Origin: PALSA-1004 sp041483135
GTDB lineage: Bacteria; Pseudomonadota; Gammaproteobacteria; Burkholderiales; SG8-41
Assembly: GCA_041483135.1 (NCBI GenBank)
Contig: JBGPFE010000011.1
Location: forward strand, 1-64,000
Length of the DNA: 64,000 nucleotides
Direction of reading: 5' to 3'
Below are positions 1 to 8,701 of this stretch, piece after piece. Numbering within the stretch: position 1 is the first letter of the stretch; each line of letters starts with the position of its first letter. A model generated the notes under the pieces. That model saw nothing but the letters and a program-made list of their open reading frames with translations, searched no databases and was not told where the DNA came from. The position numbers were made by a program, and so were the translations under genes.

Positions 1-1114
1 CCTCCACCGCCGCTTTGCTCGCTTCGTCCATGGTCGCGAGCGGCGTGACACCGAGGCGACCCTTCAACAGCTTGATCGCTTCCTCGTCGCCGGTGCCGTG
101 CACCGAAAAGAAGATCGGCAGCCGGGGTTGCAGGGCCTCGATCGCCTCGATGACGCCCTGGGTCATCACGTCGGTGCGCGCGAAGGCGCCGCAGAAGTTG
201 ATGACCAGGCTCTTGATGCGGGGGTTTGACAGCAGCAGCTCGAGCGCCGGCTTCGCCTGGGTGTAGGACTCGCCGCCGATCTCGAGAAAATTCGCAGGGC
301 GGCCACCGTGGTGGCGGATGATGTCCATGGTCGTCATCGTCAGCCCGGCACCGTTGGCGAGCACGCCGATGTTGCCTTCGAGATCGATATACTTGAGCCC
401 GGCGGCCTTGGCCTTGGCCTCGAGGCCGGTCAGCTTCTCGGGCGTGCCCGCGTGCGCGACGCCGGGTTGGCGGACGATGCCGGAATCGTCCATCACGAAC
501 TTGCAATCGAGCGCGACGACGCGGCCGTCCCTGGCGACGATCAGCGGATTGATTTCCAGCAGCTCGGCGTCGAAGGCCGCATAAGCGGCGTAGAGTTTGG
601 TGAGGGTTTCTGCGACCTTGCCTTCGGCCGCGCCGAGCCCCAGCCCCCGCACCAGCGTTTCGGCATCCGCTTGAGGAAAGCCGCGGCGGATATCGACGGG
701 GTGGAGACGGAGCTTGTCGGGCGCCGTCGCCGCCACCTTCTCGATATCCATGCCGCCCTCGATCGAAAACATGACCAGCGGGCCCTTGCTTGCGGGATCG
801 TTGAGCACCGCGGCATACAGCTCGCGTTCGATCGGCATCTGCTCCTCAACCAGCACCTGCTCGACCCGGTGGCCGGCGATCTGCATGCCGATGATGGCCT
901 TGGCATGAGTCCTGGCTTGGTCCGGCGTCGCGGCGAGTTTGATGCCGCCCGCCTTGCCGCGCTTGCCGGTCGGGACCTGGGCCTTGACGACGACGGCGCC
1001 GATCCGGCCCGCGACCTCGGCAGCTTCGTCGGGCGTTTTCGCCAGCCAGCCTTTGGGAATGGCAATGCCCCGCCCGGCCAGGAGCAGCTTGGCCGCGTGT
1101 TCCTCGAAGTTCAT
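1..1114 (-). CDS. ADP-forming acyl-CoA synthetase beta subunit (SucC-like), 3' end cut by window edge
   Basis: About 371 codons are present and only the last few residues (family length about 390) lie outside. The N terminus MNFEEHAAKLLLAGRGIAIP and the conserved KAQVPTGKRGKAGGI segment are those of the ATP-grasp beta subunit of succinyl-CoA synthetase and its malate-CoA or sulfoacetate-CoA ligase relatives. The later stretch with LEGNIGVLANGAGLTMTTMD is the CoA-ligase half. The alpha subunit carrying the phosphohistidine is expected just beyond the left edge. The start is the ATG at 1114, 13 nt downstream of the acylating dehydrogenase stop, so the two are probably one operon. It lacks TCA-cycle neighbours and pairs with an acylating aldehyde dehydrogenase, so I infer a catabolic acyl-CoA substrate rather than succinate. 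The substrate cannot be read from the sequence. Confidence 0.8.
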   Translation of the reverse strand, partial: MNFEEHAAKLLLAGRGIAIPKGWLAKTPDEAAEVAGRIGAVVVKAQVPTGKRGKAGGIKLAATPDQARTHAKAIIGMQIAGHRVEQVLVEEQMPIERELYAAVLNDPASKGPLVMFSIEGGMDIEKVAATAPDKLRLHPVDIRRGFPQADAETLVRGLGLGAAEGKVAETLTKLYAAYAAFDAELLEINPLIVARDGRVVALDCKFVMDDSGIVRQPGVAHAGTPEKLTGLEAKAKAAGLKYIDLEGNIGVLANGAGLTMTTMDIIRHHGGRPANFLEIGGESYTQAKPALELLLSNPRIKSLVINFCGAFARTDVMTQGVIEAIEALQPRLPIFFSVHGTGDEEAIKLLKGRLGVTPLATMDEASKAAVE

Positions 1115-1127
1115 CGGTTTCGCACGT

Positions 1128-2558
1128 CTACTTACCGTATTTCTTCCAGTACGGACCGAACAGGTCTGCTTCCGAGGGCGTGTGCTCGGGGATCGTGCGC
1201 ACGATGCGCGTGATGTTCATGAAGTGCCGGTAGTTGAGATTTTCGGAGAAGCTGTTGCCGCCCCACGTGCCGCAGCCCATCGACAGCGAGAACGGCAGGC
1301 CATTGTCGAAGCTGCCGCCGGTCGCGAAGGTGTGCGCCTGCTTGACGATCACGCGGCAGACCGTCATCTCGAGGCCGAGCCGGCGGATGTGATCCTCGGC
1401 CTCGGTGTAGATGCCGCACGAATGGCCGTTGCCCATGTAATCGTAGATCCCGCGCATGAGGCTGAAAGCGTGGTCGAAGTCGCTTGCGCGGTAGACGGTG
1501 AGCACCGGCGAGAGCTTCTCGCCCGAGAACGGATGATCGCGGCCCGTGCCGGTTTCCTCGACCAGCAGGCATTTGGCTCCCACGAGATCGGGTCTGGTCA
1601 GCCCGGCAATTCCGCAGATCCTGCGCACCGACTGCGCAGTCACGGCCGGCGACAGGTGGCCGCCCGGGAACATTGCTTTCTGCAGCGTCGCTTTTTCCGC
1701 GGCGGTGAGCAGCGCGCCGCCTTGTTTGGCGAGCGCGGCGAGCATTGCGTCGTAAACCTTGGCGTGGATGATCACGCTGTTTTCCGACGAGCAGCTGGTG
1801 GCGTTGTCGAAAATCTTCGATGCCATGATCTTGGCGGCGGCATCATCGACGTCGGCGCTGTCGTCGACGATCACTGCGACGTTGCCGGCGCCGACGCCGA
1901 GCGCCGGCGTGCCGCTCGAATAGCCGGCGCGCACATTGTTCTGCGACCCCGTAACGACGACCAGGTCGGCCTGCTTCATCAGCTCGGTCGACAATTCCCT
2001 GGTCACGGGCGAAGGTAGCAGCTGGACCAGGTCGGGAGGCGCGCCGACGCGCTTGAGTTCCGCATGGATGTATTCGACCAGCCTGGCGCAGGTCGAGTAG
2101 CCCTTGGGCGACGGCGACAGGATCACCGCGTTGCCGCACTTCAATGCGTTGATGATGTTGTTGGCGGGCGTGGCGCCGGGATTGGTCGAGGGCACGGCCG
2201 CGGCGACGACGCCGACCGGGCGTGCGATTTCGGTGATGCCCCGGTCCGGATATTCGGCGATGACGCCGGTCGATTGCGCGCCCTTGAGGTCGCGCAGCAG
2301 GCCGAGCGTCTTGCGGTGGTTTTTGGCGATCTTGTCCGGTACGTTGCCGAGCGCGCTGTCCTTGACCGCGAGTTCCGCGAGGAGGCGGTTGCGCTCCGGC
2401 TGCATGATCGCCCAGCCAGCGGCGGTGACTACTTCATCGAGCTGCTGCTGGGAATAGCGCCCGTAAATATTCTGCGCGGCGCGCGCGCGCCGCATCAATT
2501 CGGCAACGGTGGCTCGTGCCGGAGTCGATTGAATAGTGGTTTGAGATTGGTGGGCCAT
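1128..2558 (-). CDS. CoA-acylating aldehyde dehydrogenase, sulfoacetaldehyde dehydrogenase (SauS)-like
   Basis: A 476-residue protein of the acylating ALDH group that interconverts an aldehyde, CoA and NAD(P) with an acyl-CoA. The catalytic cysteine lies in NATSCSSENS. Other family blocks are PVGVVAAAVPSTNP near residue 115, GAGNVAVIVDDSAD, HPFSGEKLSPVLT, and the C-terminal GGSFDNGLPFSLSMGCGTWG. The overall pattern is closest, from memory, to SauS-type sulfoacetaldehyde dehydrogenases. Together with a SucC-like ADP-forming ligase it could run sulfoacetate to sulfoacetaldehyde (known for a SauS/SauCD route in Bilophila) or the reverse. Malonate semialdehyde or another short aldehyde remains possible. 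No sulfonate transporter or regulator is visible here. Confidence 0.85.
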   Translation of the reverse strand: MAHQSQTTIQSTPARATVAELMRRARAAQNIYGRYSQQQLDEVVTAAGWAIMQPERNRLLAELAVKDSALGNVPDKIAKNHRKTLGLLRDLKGAQSTGVIAEYPDRGITEIARPVGVVAAAVPSTNPGATPANNIINALKCGNAVILSPSPKGYSTCARLVEYIHAELKRVGAPPDLVQLLPSPVTRELSTELMKQADLVVVTGSQNNVRAGYSSGTPALGVGAGNVAVIVDDSADVDDAAAKIMASKIFDNATSCSSENSVIIHAKVYDAMLAALAKQGGALLTAAEKATLQKAMFPGGHLSPAVTAQSVRRICGIAGLTRPDLVGAKCLLVEETGTGRDHPFSGEKLSPVLTVYRASDFDHAFSLMRGIYDYMGNGHSCGIYTEAEDHIRRLGLEMTVCRVIVKQAHTFATGGSFDNGLPFSLSMGCGTWGGNSFSENLNYRHFMNITRIVRTIPEHTPSEADLFGPYWKKYGK

Positions 2559-2743
2559 GGCGCCTTTAGCCGGATGGTGGTCGCTCGCGCGTGCCGCCGC
2601 CCGCCTTGTATTCCGCTAAATTAACGGATAACCAACGCCACCGCAACCACCCGGAGCTGAACTCTGACTTCATCAGGCGTGAATATAATGCGCTCTGATC
2701 TGAGTAAACTTGCGGGTATTACGGACCACTTGTGCAGGAGACC
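2559..2743. promoter_or_regulatory. Divergent intergenic region between the dehydrogenase and the quinone oxidoreductase
   Basis: This 185-bp gap must hold promoters for both directions. A perfect TATAAT lies at 2684-2689 on the plus strand, without a convincing -35 at normal spacing. GCAGGAG at 2734-2740 is the ribosome binding site of the rightward gene. No operator is recognised. Confidence 0.35.
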
Positions 2744-3730
2744 ATGAAAACCATCTCGATACCGGCTTTTGGCGGGCCCGAACAGCTGCAGTTGATGGAT
2801 ATGCCGCGACCACGCCCGGCTGACGCAGAAGCGCTGGTCAAGCTCGACTACGCGGGCATCAATTTCATCGACGTCTACATGCGCAGCGGTCAGTACGCGC
2901 GCTCGCAGACCTACCAAACGCCGCTGCCGATGACGATAGGAATGGAAGGCGCGGGCACGGTGATGGAAATCGGCGCGGGCGTGACCGGTCTCGGGGTCGG
3001 CGATCGCGTCGCGTACTGCATCGTGCGCGGCAGCTACGCCGAATACGCGGTGGTGCCGGCGTGGCGCCTGGTCAGGGTGCCGCCCGAGGTGCCGCTCGAT
3101 ATCGCGACCGCGCTGATGCTGCAGGGATTTACCGCGCATTACCTCTCGCATTCGGTATATGCGCTCGGCCCCGGCAAGAGCTGCCTCGTGCATGCCGCCG
3201 CGGGCGGTGTCGGCCAGTTGCTGACGCAGCTTGCCAAGTTGCGTGGCGCGACAGTCATCGCCACCGTGGGCAGCAAGGAAAAAGCCGAGGTTGCCAAGAG
3301 CCGTGGCGCCGATCACACGATTCTCTATCGCGACGCCGATTTCCGCGAGGAGGTGATGAAAATCACCGGTGGGCAGGGCGTCGACGTCGTCTACGACGCA
3401 GTCGGCAGGGACACCATACACAAAAGCATCCGCAGCCTAAAAAAGCGCGGCCTGTGCGTGAATTATGGCGGCGCATCGGGACTCGTCGCCGCGGTCGAGC
3501 CGCTCGAGCTCGCCGAAGCGGGCTCGGTTTTTTTCACGCGTCCCCATCTGGCGGACTATATTGCGACCGCCGACGAGCTGCGCGGCCGCGCCGCCGACCT
3601 GTTTTCGCATTACGGCGCCGGCAGGCTCAAGGTCGCGATCGACCGCGAATATCCTCTCGCGCAGGCCGCCGATGCACACCGCCATCTCGAGGGCCGCCAC
3701 ACCAAAGGCAAGCTGCTGCTCAAAGTGTAA
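2744..3730 (+). CDS. Zinc-independent quinone oxidoreductase (zeta-crystallin/Qor family, MDR superfamily)
   Basis: A 328-residue NADPH:quinone oxidoreductase-like protein. The start is ATG 2744, preceded by GCAGGAG; an upstream in-frame codon at 2732 lacks such a site. The GroES-like half has YAGINFIDVYMRSGQY and the nucleotide-binding half has HAAAGGVGQLLTQLAK with the AAxGGVG dinucleotide fold typical of Qor proteins. The zinc-ligand cysteines of alcohol dehydrogenases are absent. It stands alone, divergent from the acylating dehydrogenase and about 100 bp ahead of homospermidine synthase. Substrate unknown; generic quinone or enone reduction is the family expectation. Confidence 0.85.
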   Translation: MKTISIPAFGGPEQLQLMDMPRPRPADAEALVKLDYAGINFIDVYMRSGQYARSQTYQTPLPMTIGMEGAGTVMEIGAGVTGLGVGDRVAYCIVRGSYAEYAVVPAWRLVRVPPEVPLDIATALMLQGFTAHYLSHSVYALGPGKSCLVHAAAGGVGQLLTQLAKLRGATVIATVGSKEKAEVAKSRGADHTILYRDADFREEVMKITGGQGVDVVYDAVGRDTIHKSIRSLKKRGLCVNYGGASGLVAAVEPLELAEAGSVFFTRPHLADYIATADELRGRAADLFSHYGAGRLKVAIDREYPLAQAADAHRHLEGRHTKGKLLLKV

Positions 3731-3827
3731 GCAGCCGTGCCGCCGCGCGGCCGGCGGCGGGGACGACTTGCCGAAAATAAAATGCTACACTCCACTCGCA
3801 AAAAATGCGGCGTCGTGGATGCGGTAA

Positions 3828-5246
3828 ATGAGCGAGAAAAAACACATAAAATTTCAGGGACGGCTGGTTTTCGTTGGCTTCGGTTCGGTAGGGCAGGGCA
3901 GTTTGCCGCTGCTGTTGCGGCACATCGACATGCCGCGCGACCGCGTTTGCATCGTCACCGGCGACGAGCGCGGCGCCGAGGAAGCCAGGCATTTCGGCAT
4001 CAATTTCACCGTCAAGCCGCTGACGCGCGAGAACTATCGCGCAGTGCTCGGGCCGCTGCTCGGCAAGGGCGATTTCCTGCTCAATCTTTCCGTCGATGTG
4101 GCGAGCGCGACGCTGGTCGACCTGTGCTGCGAGAAGGGCGCGATGTATCTCGACACCTGCATCGAGCCCTGGCTCGGCGGCTACACCGATCCCGCGGTTT
4201 CCGCTTCCCAGCGGTCCAACTACGGGCAGCGCGAAGAGGTGCTCGCGCTGCGCAAGAAGTACCCGGACGGCGCGCCGACGGTGATCCCGACGCACGGGGC
4301 GAACCCGGGTCTGGTGTCGCATTGGACCAAGCAGGCACTGCTCAATATCGCCGGCGATATATACGGCAAAGTGGACACACCCAAGAGCAAGGACGAGTGG
4401 GCCCGGCTTGCGATGAAGCTCAATGTAAAAGTGATCCATTGCGCGGAGCGCGACACGCAGGTGGCCAATCCGCGCAAGCAGCACCGGGAGTTCGTCAATA
4501 CCTGGTCGGTGGACGGTTTTATCGGCGAGGGTTCACAGCCATGCGAGCTCGGCTGGGGTAGCCACGAGAAGCACTTTCCCTCCGACGGCAAGCACCACGG
4601 CTACGGCTGCGATGCCGCGATTTACCTGACTCGCCCCGGGGCATCGGTGCGCGTGCGTTCCTGGGCCCCGGGCGAAGGCCAATATCATGGCTTTCTGATT
4701 ACCCACGGCGAGTCGATCTCGATTTCGGATTATTTCACCGTGCGCGACGGTGGCAAGGTGGTCTACCGGCCGACCTGCCACTACGCCTATCATCCCTGCG
4801 ATGACACGGTGCTGTCGGTGCACGAGCTCGCCGGCAGGAACTGGCAAGCGCAGGAAAAAGGGCGCGTGCTAACCGAGGAGATCACCGATGGCGTGGACGA
4901 ACTCGGCGCGCTGCTCATGGGGCACCCGAAGGGCGCGTATTGGTACGGCTCGCAGCTCTCGATACAGGAAGCCCGCAAGCTCGCGCCGTTCAACAACGCA
5001 ACCAGCCTGCAGGTCGCGGCCGGCGTTATGGGCGCGGTGGTGTGGGCGATGGAAAACCCGCGGGCGGGAATCCTCGATCCCGACGATATCGATTTCCAGC
5101 GCGTGCTGGAACTGGCCGATCCGTACCTCGGCAAAGTACTCGGCGTCTATACCGACTGGACGCCGCTCGCGGGACGCAACCATCCATTCCCGGAGGACCT
5201 CGATCCCTCTGATCCCTGGCAGTTCAAGAATTTCCGCGTGGTCTAG
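3828..5246 (+). CDS. hss: Homospermidine synthase
   Basis: A 472-residue member of the saccharopine-dehydrogenase-like homospermidine synthase family, which uses NAD+ as a cofactor to condense putrescine (or spermidine) into sym-homospermidine. The N-terminal Rossmann motif is VFVGFGSVGQGSLPLL near residue 14. Conserved blocks VIPTHGANPGLVSHW and GWGSHEKHFP follow, then the C-terminal YWYGSQLS. Length matches the family. Start is ATG 3828. No polyamine transport or decarboxylase gene is adjacent. It converges on glmE and their stop codons overlap in a CTAG at 5243-5246. Homospermidine replaces spermidine in many alpha- and some betaproteobacteria, so the gene may be ordinary polyamine metabolism rather than part of the mutase cluster. 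Confidence 0.9.
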   Translation: MSEKKHIKFQGRLVFVGFGSVGQGSLPLLLRHIDMPRDRVCIVTGDERGAEEARHFGINFTVKPLTRENYRAVLGPLLGKGDFLLNLSVDVASATLVDLCCEKGAMYLDTCIEPWLGGYTDPAVSASQRSNYGQREEVLALRKKYPDGAPTVIPTHGANPGLVSHWTKQALLNIAGDIYGKVDTPKSKDEWARLAMKLNVKVIHCAERDTQVANPRKQHREFVNTWSVDGFIGEGSQPCELGWGSHEKHFPSDGKHHGYGCDAAIYLTRPGASVRVRSWAPGEGQYHGFLITHGESISISDYFTVRDGGKVVYRPTCHYAYHPCDDTVLSVHELAGRNWQAQEKGRVLTEEITDGVDELGALLMGHPKGAYWYGSQLSIQEARKLAPFNNATSLQVAAGVMGAVVWAMENPRAGILDPDDIDFQRVLELADPYLGKVLGVYTDWTPLAGRNHPFPEDLDPSDPWQFKNFRVV

Positions 5247-6739
5247 ACCGGCCACTTATCGCTGAGCAGCTTGGCAATCGGCTCGGAAATTTCGTAGACG
5301 CTCTGCACGGCAAGTTCCGGACCGAACGCTACGCCTTCCCGCTTTGCGCGCCGCCCCAGTTTTTCCGCGTGGATTTCCAGCACGTCCTTCGGGAACGGCA
5401 TGTCCGCGGCATCGAGGATGCGCAGATAGCCGTCAGCGTCTCGCGCCGGCATCACGCGGCTTTTCACAAAACGGTTCGGCGACCATGGAATATCGAGTAC
5501 GCCGGCTGCAAGCGCCCTCATCGTGCCGACCGCGACATCGCCATCGCCCATTTCGAGCGTCTTGTCGACGATGGTGCGTACTTCACGCCGGATCAGCTCC
5601 TTCTCGTTCTCGAATTCCCGCATGCCGTCGAGCCGGATGTTGCGCGCGAGATAGATCGCCATGCGCGTCATGCGCAGGCCCTCCGCGTTGGCCTGGGGCG
5701 TCGGGATGCCAAACGCTTCGTGCGTGCTCTTGGTGGTGACGCTGACCGCACCGCCGATCGCGGCGAGCGTGCCGCCATAGGCGACCAGTGCCGCGCATTG
5801 CGCTTCATCCTGCGGCCACGCGCCCATCCAGTGTAGCGAGGTGACCGGCGTGAATACGTCGTCGAGGCCGCGCTTCTTCAGATATTCCTGGCACAGCTCG
5901 CCGCACGCCTGGATCGCCGCCGCGTCCTGGATCAGGTGCAGCGTCTGGCCGAGTTCGAGGCCGTAGTTCTTCACGCCTTGCTCGGCGGCAAGCAGGCAGT
6001 CGAGCACGCAGACGATGATCGCGATCGAAGGCGGGATGTTGGTACCGGTCAGGAACCCCGGCTGGCGGCGGTGCAAATCGATACCGTGCTCGTGATACAT
6101 CGCGGCCAGCCGGTCGAGGTACTGGTAATTGCGGATGCCGTTTTCGACCGGCATTTCCTTGATGTAAGACACGGTGTAGGCGATGCCCGAGCCGAGATAG
6201 CCCGAGTAGCCGCCGGCGAAGCCGATTTCGGCGGTGAGCTTTGGCATCGCGGTGCCGGTCAGCAGCACGGCCGGTTTTTCGATGGCGTCGATCAGATCGC
6301 GTGCGCATTGCACGCCGTAATTGACCAGCGGATAGCCGTTCAGCATCGAGCGCCCGGCTTTTTCCGATTCCTCGACGCCTTTTTGCGCAAGATCGAATTG
6401 CTCGTTGCGCGTGTAGCTGTCAGTCGTGGTCGGGATGATGTCGGCGAGCCCTTCGCGGTCGAGGATCTGCATCAATTGCTTGTGCAGCTCGAACGTGCCG
6501 AAGCCGCCGCGCGGCTGCGTCAGGCAGCGGCGCTCGGCAACCGCGCGGCGCATCACCCACGCGAGCTGCTTGTGCGGCGGCAGCGAGCGGTGGCGTTCGA
6601 GCGCCTGCGCGAAATCGACCTCGGCGCCGGTCGGCCACCGCGCGAGGTTGTCGCGGCGCATCTGCGCGAACACCTCATCGGGGATTCGCGCCTGGCTCAA
6701 TGGCAAGCACGTTGCTTCAGGCGTTGAGGGGGCGTTCAT
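5243..6739 (-). CDS. glmE: Methylaspartate (glutamate) mutase subunit E
   Basis: A 498-residue catalytic subunit of coenzyme B12-dependent glutamate mutase, which rearranges L-glutamate to threo-3-methyl-L-aspartate. Family signatures include IIPTTTDSYTRNEQF near residue 105, SMLNGYPLVNYGV, FAGGYSGYLGSGIAYTVSYI, and PPSIAIIVCVLDCLLAAEQG. It is slightly longer than clostridial GlmE (about 485). The start overlaps the glmL end by 23 nt, which indicates translational coupling. The gene order on the minus strand is enolase-like, glmS, glmL, glmE. In clostridia this set feeds mesaconate and glutamate fermentation. In an apparently aerobic betaproteobacterium the role is open. Confidence 0.92.
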   Translation of the reverse strand: MNAPSTPEATCLPLSQARIPDEVFAQMRRDNLARWPTGAEVDFAQALERHRSLPPHKQLAWVMRRAVAERRCLTQPRGGFGTFELHKQLMQILDREGLADIIPTTTDSYTRNEQFDLAQKGVEESEKAGRSMLNGYPLVNYGVQCARDLIDAIEKPAVLLTGTAMPKLTAEIGFAGGYSGYLGSGIAYTVSYIKEMPVENGIRNYQYLDRLAAMYHEHGIDLHRRQPGFLTGTNIPPSIAIIVCVLDCLLAAEQGVKNYGLELGQTLHLIQDAAAIQACGELCQEYLKKRGLDDVFTPVTSLHWMGAWPQDEAQCAALVAYGGTLAAIGGAVSVTTKSTHEAFGIPTPQANAEGLRMTRMAIYLARNIRLDGMREFENEKELIRREVRTIVDKTLEMGDGDVAVGTMRALAAGVLDIPWSPNRFVKSRVMPARDADGYLRILDAADMPFPKDVLEIHAEKLGRRAKREGVAFGPELAVQSVYEISEPIAKLLSDKWPV

Positions 6740-8132
6740 GGTGTCGCTCCTCGCTGGCGGGTATCAGTTGTTTCAATGCGAGCTCGAGCGCGGCTTCGGG
6801 TTCGACCGCGCCGAGCAGGCCACAAGCATAGAGCAGATAGTTGCGGTCGACCAGCAGGCGCGGTGCGCGCGGTCGCAGCGACAGCGGCTCGGCGGGATCA
6901 GCGAGCGCCATGCGCAGCACCGCATGCGGATTGCGGCTGTGCACGAGCGCGCCGCCGGTGCCGATCACGGTTTTGAGCGTCGACAAATCCTTGCCCTGTT
7001 GTACGGTCACCGGCCCGTTCACGGTGTAAACGGTTTCGATGCTGCCGCAATGCCGCTGCACCGCGATCCTGACCGCGGTGCACGCCAGCGTTTGGTCGAG
7101 CCGGTGTTCCTCGTCGCTGTCGGGCAGGTGCTCGACGTCGCGCGTATAACGCTCGACGAGCGCGGCGATGCGCTGCGGCGGCAATCCGCTGTCACGCGCG
7201 ATCGCGTTGGTACCGGCGGCTTCGACGATGGTTGCCGCGTTGTGGCGCATCCCGAGGTCGCCCTCGACGCTGCGCTTCACGCGTGGCTCGGGCAGCCCGC
7301 GCGGAATCACGCCCGGCGTCGCCGGCTCGCCGCCCGCGACCGAGTGCACGTCGGTGGTCGCGCCGCCCGGATCGACGACCAGCAGTTCGCCGAGCCCGCC
7401 AGCGTTGGCGCAGCCATCGGCGACGAGCCGCGCCCCTTCCATCACCGCCGCAGGCGTCGGCATGAGTACTTGATCGAACATCGCCTGCGCCCGGTCGATG
7501 CCTTTGGCGTGGACGATGCGCTCGATGAAGACCTGGCGGATCGCGGCGCGCGCCGGCTCGATATTGAGCACGTTGAATTCCGGCATCACGTTCTCGGTCG
7601 TGATCACGGTCTTGGCGGCGAGCAGCGCTGCGGCCTCATCGGCGGCGGAGCGGTTGCCGGCGTAGACGATCGGGCAAGCGAGCGCGCTCCGGGCGAGCAC
7701 CTGCGCGTTATGCAGAATCACGTCCGTGTTGCCGCCGTCGGTGCCGCCGGCGAGCAGCACGATGTCGGGCGCGAGGAAAATGATTTTTTCCAGATCCGCA
7801 GCGGTGAGGCGATAAGCGAAAGTGCCGACCAGTCTGGCGCCGGCGCCCAGCGCGGCCTGCCGTGCGGCTTCGGCGGTGAGCTCGCGCACGAGCCCGATGG
7901 TGATCATGCGCAAGCCGCCGGCGGCGCTGCTCGACGCGAGGCGGTATTTGAATTTGGGCAGCACGCCCAACCGGCGCTCGAGGTCGGCGAGCGCCGCTCG
8001 CATGCCGATCGTGATGTCGGTCGTGACGGTCGACGGGCCTTGTCCTGCGCCGAGCACGATACGATGATCGAGATCGATCGCGCGGAGCTTCGTATAGGTG
8101 CTGCCGAAATCGATGAGCAGCGCTGCCGTCAT
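6717..8132 (-). CDS. glmL: Methylaspartate mutase accessory protein GlmL/MutL (actin-like ATPase)
   Basis: A 471-residue protein beginning MTAALLIDFGSTYTKL, the phosphate-1 motif of the actin/Hsp70/hexokinase ATPase fold. Further conserved blocks are LLAGGTDGGN, ENVMPEFNVLNIEPAR and VVDPGGATTDVHSVAGGEP, all typical of GlmL. It is thought to act as a chaperone or reactivase that exchanges inactivated cobalamin on the mutase. The open frame extends upstream to 8411, but that part translates the repeat at 8150-8250 and the end of glmS, so ATG 8132 is chosen. It follows glmS after a 121-bp gap occupied by an inverted repeat and overlaps glmE. Confidence 0.9.
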   Translation of the reverse strand: MTAALLIDFGSTYTKLRAIDLDHRIVLGAGQGPSTVTTDITIGMRAALADLERRLGVLPKFKYRLASSSAAGGLRMITIGLVRELTAEAARQAALGAGARLVGTFAYRLTAADLEKIIFLAPDIVLLAGGTDGGNTDVILHNAQVLARSALACPIVYAGNRSAADEAAALLAAKTVITTENVMPEFNVLNIEPARAAIRQVFIERIVHAKGIDRAQAMFDQVLMPTPAAVMEGARLVADGCANAGGLGELLVVDPGGATTDVHSVAGGEPATPGVIPRGLPEPRVKRSVEGDLGMRHNAATIVEAAGTNAIARDSGLPPQRIAALVERYTRDVEHLPDSDEEHRLDQTLACTAVRIAVQRHCGSIETVYTVNGPVTVQQGKDLSTLKTVIGTGGALVHSRNPHAVLRMALADPAEPLSLRPRAPRLLVDRNYLLYACGLLGAVEPEAALELALKQLIPASEERHHERPLNA

Positions 8133-8149
8133 GGTTCTAAAACTATGTG

Positions 8150-8250
8150 AAACTGCCGATAAACGCCGATAAACGCCGATAAAAGCGAAGTAACGACGGT
8201 ACTTCTTGTATGTGAAATATCTGCGTCCATCTGCGTTTATTGGCGGTTCC
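8150..8250. repeat. Inverted-arm repeat, GATAAACGCC-type word
   Basis: The left arm is near-tandem copies of CGATAAACGC between 8157 and 8182. The right arm, 8217-8250, reads ATCTGCGTCCATCTGCG then TTTATTGGCGG and is roughly complementary. It fills the gap between glmS and glmL inside the presumed operon. The same word family recurs at 25918-26005 and 56234-56426. Confidence 0.7.
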
Positions 8251-8253
8251 GTA

Positions 8254-8694
8254 TCAGTCTTGAGCCCGGCGCAGCCCGCGTTGGCGTGCGGCGAAATCGC
8301 GCGCGAGCCATTCAAGCACGGTTTCAACGCGCGTGCCGGGCGCGGCGACGCGGTCGAAGCCCATGTCGAGGAAGGTTTTCTCGACCTGCGGCCACGGGTG
8401 TTTGCCGACAATCAGGTTGCCTCCGACGTAAATCAGCAAGTTATCGAGCCCGGCTTCGATGCACAGATCGCGAAAGCCGCGGCAGTCGAGCTCGCCCTGG
8501 CCGTAGAGCGACGACACCAGGATCGCGTCGGCATCGGTTTCGATCGCGGCCTTGATGAATTCCGGCGCCGGCGTCAGCGCGCCGAGCGCCACGACTTTGT
8601 AGCCGGCTTTCTCGAGCGTCATGCTGAGGATGCGGTTACCGACGATATGAGTGTCTGAGCCGATGACGCCGGTGATGATGGTTTTTTGCTTCAT
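8254..8694 (-). CDS. glmS: Methylaspartate mutase sigma (cobalamin-binding) subunit
   Basis: A 146-residue B12-binding domain protein. The start is taken as the ATG at 8694 (MKQKTIITGVIGSDTHIVGN). This places the base-off cobalamin motif DxHxxG at D14-H16-G19, the same positions as clostridial GlmS. An upstream in-frame extension to 8778 overlaps the neighbouring gene and is rejected. VSSLYGQGELD and YVGGNLIVG further match the family. Only 7 nt separate it from the upstream enolase-like gene, so the two are cotranscribed. It carries adenosylcobalamin to GlmE. Confidence 0.92.
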   Translation of the reverse strand: MKQKTIITGVIGSDTHIVGNRILSMTLEKAGYKVVALGALTPAPEFIKAAIETDADAILVSSLYGQGELDCRGFRDLCIEAGLDNLLIYVGGNLIVGKHPWPQVEKTFLDMGFDRVAAPGTRVETVLEWLARDFAARQRGLRRAQD

Positions 8695-8701
8695 ACACTG
8701 T

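Noticed and set aside
1..1114. Calling the beta subunit TCA-cycle sucC
   Set aside because: It is operonic with an acylating aldehyde dehydrogenase and no sucA/B/D or mdh is visible, so the symbol would overstate substrate.
3731..3827. GC-rich palindrome after the quinone oxidoreductase as a terminator
   Set aside because: CCGCCG/CGGCGG pairing is present but no T run follows.
6426..8150. 574-codon plus-strand frame spanning two genes
   Set aside because: Antisense to glmE and glmL, both firmly identified by motif.
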